Assembly: GCA_018061105.1 (NCBI GenBank)
Contig: JAGOUU010000007.1
Span: 1-44,792 of the forward strand
Length of the DNA stretch: 44,792 nt
DNA from: Gammaproteobacteria bacterium
Lineage (GTDB): Bacteria; Pseudomonadota; Gammaproteobacteria; JAGOUU01
Reading direction: 5' to 3'
Below, one piece after another: positions 41,994-44,792 of this stretch. The notes under the pieces were generated by a model that worked only from the letters and a program-made list of their open reading frames with translations, ran no database searches and was not told the origin of the DNA. The number at the start of each line of letters is the position of its first letter. Position 1 is the stretch's first letter. The position numbers and the translations under genes are program-made.

Positions 41994-42563
41994 ATGACTG
42001 CTCATTTATCTTTAGAACACATTAATGACGTTTTAGCCAAATCTACCCAATTATTTACAGTAGAGCAAGTGGAAGCCGCTATTGATAAAATGGCTGCTAA
42101 GATAGATGCTGATTTATCTGAGACTAATCTAGTATGTTTAACAGTAATGGTCGGTGGGTTAATTCCCGCTGGTGGTTTATTAAAACGCCTGCATTTCCCT
42201 ATGGAAATTGATTATGTACACGCTACTCGTTACCGTGGCGATACAACTGGCAAAGATTTACACTGGATAGTAAAACCTACGCGTTCTTTAAAAGACAGAA
42301 CGGTTTTAATTATTGATGACATTTTAGATGGTGGGATTACGCTGTCTAGAATAGTTGAATTTGTTGAAGCTCAAAGCCCTAAAAAAGTTTACACTGCTGT
42401 GCTTATTGAAAAAGAATGCAAGCGGGAGCCTGGCGCAATTAATAAAGCAGATTATTGTGCTTTAACAGTCGAAAACAGATATATCTATGGTTACGGCATG
42501 GATTATAAAGAATATTTACGTAATGCTCCAGGGATTTTTGCTGTTGCCAAAGAGCATGAGTAA
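41994..42563 (+). CDS. hpt: Hypoxanthine-guanine phosphoribosyltransferase
   Basis: Purine salvage enzyme using PRPP to convert hypoxanthine or guanine to nucleotides. The 189-residue type I PRTase has LTVMVGGLIPAGGLLKRL, DYVHATRYRG, the PRPP loop VLIIDDILDGGITLSR (about residues 102-117) and a C-terminal YGYGMDYKEYLRN. The layout resembles the short Pseudomonas-type Hpt (about 185 residues). The 95-base gap before it is AT-rich and shows no clear promoter. Confidence 0.88.
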   Translation: MTAHLSLEHINDVLAKSTQLFTVEQVEAAIDKMAAKIDADLSETNLVCLTVMVGGLIPAGGLLKRLHFPMEIDYVHATRYRGDTTGKDLHWIVKPTRSLKDRTVLIIDDILDGGITLSRIVEFVEAQSPKKVYTAVLIEKECKREPGAINKADYCALTVENRYIYGYGMDYKEYLRNAPGIFAVAKEHE

Positions 42564-42770
42564 CGTATTTATTCACCTGGGAATTGTCATCCCAGCTCTC
42601 TTGTGGTTTTTAAGCCCCGCTAGCTGGTGTGGCCTTGTTGAGCCTGAGGTTTTACCTGGTGAAAATAATCGTCCAAGCATCATTGTACTCTTGTTATAAT
42701 TTTATAATTATTATGAAGTCACGAAGACTACAATAAAAAACTAAAATTAGCTAATATAATCGTATTAATA
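42564..42770. other. Intergenic region with a G+C-richer structured segment
   Basis: The 207 bases between hpt and csiV hold no established gene. From 42572 to 42663 the sequence is clearly less AT-rich than its surroundings and contains nested inverted repeats: TTCACC (42572-42577) with GGTGAA (42658-42663), CTGGGA (42577-42582) with TCCCAG (42590-42595), CCAGCT (42592-42597) with AGCTGG (42622-42627), and AGGT with ACCT near 42647-42657. A 47-codon frame starts at 42556, overlapping the hpt stop, with a hydrophobic start (MSNVFIHLGIVIPALLWFLS) but no good ribosome-binding site. It could be a structured RNA, a decayed repeat, or a tiny membrane protein gene. Confidence 0.4.
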
Positions 42771-43487
42771 CTAAACTTCACTCACAACCATAATGGCTGA
42801 AAAAGCAGGGTGATCAAAATAATTTAATTCATTATTTTTTAAACGTCGTTCTTCGCTTAATAGAAAGCCTTGTAGATTAGCGTCAGACTTATCAGTGTTA
42901 TTAACTAAAACAAACTGGTTAGTAGCAGGATTAGTAATTTGTACAGGCTGTTCTAGTAATAAATCTATTTTGGCATGTACAAATTTTTTGACAGAAAATT
43001 TAATAATACCAGCTAATTCTGGAGTATTATTAAATTCTTTACCAAGTTGAAAATAAATAGGCTGAGAGTTTTTTAAACTTCTTTTCGGTTGTTGCCAGCC
43101 TATATGAGATATAGTTGTGTAACGTCTACTATTTTTAAGTTTATTATAAATTCCAGTTTGTTTTAATTTATCTTTTGATAACAATACATAATTATTTTCT
43201 GAGCTTACTAGTTCATCTGGTAATTTGTTTTGTTCTGTTATTTCAGATAATTCTGGTGCTTTAATTAAATTAAAAGCATTTTCTGGCTTGGTGAGCAACG
43301 CTTGTTGTTTTGGCCAGTGCTCTTTGTAGATTTCATCTACTTTATTATTTTTAAATATTATTAGTTCTATTTGATAATTAGAGCTAGAGTTAGCTAATAT
43401 AGAAGAATTAGATAAGAGAACAGTTAGAAATAAAAATATATTTATAGTTATTTTATTTAAACTAGTTAGATTGGTTAAATTTCTCAT
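42771..43487 (-). CDS. csiV: CsiV-like envelope protein
   Basis: Periplasmic peptidoglycan-binding protein of the CsiV family, needed for cell-shape integrity and LpoA-linked wall synthesis in Vibrio. The 238-residue protein has an N-terminal signal (about residues 13-32), then the family start YQIELIIFKNN, a middle region GWQQPKRSLKNSQPIYFQLG, and the C-terminal hallmark RRLKNNELNYFDHPAFSAIM. Its ATG overlaps the mfd stop (ATGA), so it is translated behind mfd, the usual gammaproteobacterial order. Confidence 0.88.
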   Translation of the reverse strand: MRNLTNLTSLNKITINIFLFLTVLLSNSSILANSSSNYQIELIIFKNNKVDEIYKEHWPKQQALLTKPENAFNLIKAPELSEITEQNKLPDELVSSENNYVLLSKDKLKQTGIYNKLKNSRRYTTISHIGWQQPKRSLKNSQPIYFQLGKEFNNTPELAGIIKFSVKKFVHAKIDLLLEQPVQITNPATNQFVLVNNTDKSDANLQGFLLSEERRLKNNELNYFDHPAFSAIMVVSEV

Positions 43488-44792
43488 GGTAATTTTATGC
43501 GATCAAGTATCGTAGTGATAGTATTATATTTTTGTTCTAAATTTTCCATAGGGAAAGTAAAATTTAACAGATCAGAGCCAGCTAGTTTATAATTTCTGTA
43601 TTCTTTTCGAATTAAACTCATTAATTCAGCATGATTAACTTTAGGTTTGGTATTAAACTTTATTTTTCCAGAGTTATTACCGATATCAATTTTGGTTATG
43701 CCAATTGGCTGAGCTTTGAGTTTGATCTCTGTAGCGGTAAATAAATTATTTACTGCTTCAGGGAGCTTGCCAAATCTATCTGTAATTTCAAATTTTAAAT
43801 TTAATAATTGTTCTTGATTACTAACAGATGCAATTCGTTTGTACAAAATTAAACGTTGATTAACATCAGGAATATATTCTTCAGGCAATAGAGATGAGAG
43901 TTTTAGATCAACTTCGCAGGATTCTTGTTCTAATTGAGTACAATCTAAAACTTCACCAGCTTTTAGAGCTGTAACTGTTTTATTCAATAATTCCATATAT
44001 AAATTATAACCGATAGCTTCAATATGACCGCTTTGCTCGTCGCCCAATAAATTACCAGTACCCCGTATTTCCATATCGTGACTAGCTAATACAAATCCAG
44101 CACCTAGATTTTCTAGCTTTGAAATAGCTTCTAGACGTTTTTCGGCATCAGGACTAATTTTTGCATCTTTCGGTTTAAATAAATAAGCATAGGCTTGGTG
44201 ATGCGAACGACCAACTCGTCCGCGTAATTGATGTAATTGAGCCAGACCCAATTTGTCAGCGCGATCTATCAAAATAGTATTAGCAGAAGGTATATCTATC
44301 CCTGTTTCTATTATAGTTGTACAAATTAAAATATGATATCTGCGATGATAAAAGTCAGACATAATTTTTTCTAACTCACGCTCACGCATTTGGCCATGAG
44401 CTGTCGTAATTTTGGCTTCTGGGAATAAATCAGCGACTTCTTGATATGTCTGATCAATAGTTTTAATATTATTATGTAAAAAATAAACTTGGCCACCGCG
44501 CTTTAATTCGCGACTAATTGCTTCACAAATTAATTCGCGACTGCGTTCATAGAGAAAAGTTTTTATCGCAAGACGTTTTTGCGGCGGGGTTGTTATGATA
44601 GACAAATCTCTTATGCCAGAAAGAGCCAAATTAAGAGTGCGGGGAATAGGGGTTGCCGTAAGATTTAAGATGTCTATATTGGCCCGCATTTTTTTTATTT
44701 TTTCTTTTTGACCAACTCCAAATCGGTGTTCTTCGTCTATAATTAACAAGCCAAGATCTTTATATTTTACACTTTCTTGCAGTAATTTATGT
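43484..44792 (-). CDS. mfd: Transcription-repair coupling factor (3' part)
   Basis: DNA translocase that removes stalled RNA polymerase and recruits UvrA. Only the C-terminal part is in the window: the frame is open to the right edge, where it reads HKLLQESVKYKDLGLLIIDE, the helicase motif II region (DEEHRFG). Then TATPIPRTLNLALSGI (motif III), TAHGQMRERELEKIM, ETGIDIPSANTILIDRAD, the relay-like LGLAQLHQLRGRVGRS (motif VI) and the regulatory domain D7 follow. About 435 of the usual about 1,150 residues are visible. A TTG at 44749 is not the start. Confidence 0.97.
   Translation of the reverse strand, partial: HKLLQESVKYKDLGLLIIDEEHRFGVGQKEKIKKMRANIDILNLTATPIPRTLNLALSGIRDLSIITTPPQKRLAIKTFLYERSRELICEAISRELKRGGQVYFLHNNIKTIDQTYQEVADLFPEAKITTAHGQMRERELEKIMSDFYHRRYHILICTTIIETGIDIPSANTILIDRADKLGLAQLHQLRGRVGRSHHQAYAYLFKPKDAKISPDAEKRLEAISKLENLGAGFVLASHDMEIRGTGNLLGDEQSGHIEAIGYNLYMELLNKTVTALKAGEVLDCTQLEQESCEVDLKLSSLLPEEYIPDVNQRLILYKRIASVSNQEQLLNLKFEITDRFGKLPEAVNNLFTATEIKLKAQPIGITKIDIGNNSGKIKFNTKPKVNHAELMSLIRKEYRNYKLAGSDLLNFTFPMENLEQKYNTITTILDRIKLP

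Noticed and set aside
42572-42663. A tRNA gene in the hpt-csiV gap
   Set aside because: The outer stem is only 6 bp, no T-loop motif or anticodon arm can be fitted on either strand.
44747-44749. TTG as start codon of Mfd
   Set aside because: The frame continues to the right edge with conserved helicase sequence; the gene is truncated by the window.

Overview
The window is a strongly AT-rich, densely packed stretch of bacterial chromosome. Its gene content points to a gammaproteobacterium: the accD-folC-dedD-cvpA-purF cluster, a SohB-type S49 protease, a CsiV homologue directly behind mfd, a LolC/E-type permease, and a ppsR/ppsA divergent pair. The low G+C, dependence on amino-acid and propionyl-CoA breakdown, and several small orphan membrane proteins would fit a host-associated or intracellular lineage such as the Legionellales. 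That placement is inference. No rRNA, tRNA or CRISPR array was seen.

Layout. 1-6628: end of a large NAD-glutamate dehydrogenase (cut by the window edge), pyrD behind an 8-bp tandem repeat, a secreted subtilase, and an ETHE1-like persulfide dioxygenase. 6672-9969: cell-wall genes (slt transglycosylase, a tiny lipoprotein, an L,D-transpeptidase). 10216-13769: prpBCD (methylcitrate cycle), ended by a clear terminator. 13819-14764: a small orphan membrane protein and a decayed REP-associated transposase (RAYT) with an internal tandem duplication and REP-like palindromes. 14772-21486: HTTM membrane protein, DCC oxidoreductase and ppsR on the minus strand, divergent ppsA, and a LolC/E permease. 21570-28823: an orphan membrane protein, accD-folC-dedD-cvpA-purF, and a DUF455 ferritin-like protein coupled to sufE. 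28991-29912: an anti-anti-sigma (STAS) protein and a stand-alone HATPase anti-sigma-type protein. 29922-32995 (minus): acyl-CoA dehydrogenase, enoyl-CoA hydratase and 3-hydroxyisobutyryl-CoA hydrolase. 33063-37558: metX, an EamA transporter, an orphan FliA-like sigma factor, an unusual tRNA-dihydrouridine synthase, and a lysine/alanine-rich repeat protein. 37760-41172 (minus): GNAT acetyltransferase, an orphan helical protein, a quinone-oxidoreductase-like enzyme and sohB. 41221-42563: queC and a purine phosphoribosyltransferase. 42771-44792 (minus): csiV and the 3' part of mfd.

How the genes fit together. Valine breakdown (acyl-CoA dehydrogenase, hydratase, HIBYL-CoA hydrolase) leads towards propionyl-CoA. 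PrpC, PrpD and PrpB convert propionyl-CoA to pyruvate and succinate. Glutamate dehydrogenase feeds 2-oxoglutarate into the TCA cycle, and PpsA (controlled by PpsR) turns pyruvate into PEP for gluconeogenesis. The window therefore encodes much of a lifestyle that burns amino acids and builds sugars. The regulatory candidates are the STAS/HATPase pair and the orphan FliA, about 5.4 kb apart.

The most interesting points are the detached partner-switching pair with an orphan flagellar-type sigma factor, the ppsR-DCC-HTTM gene string, the duplicated RAYT relic, the 8-bp repeat in the pyrD leader, and a Dus enzyme that resembles actinobacterial rather than gammaproteobacterial homologues. No wholly new multi-gene system could be proven from the sequence alone.
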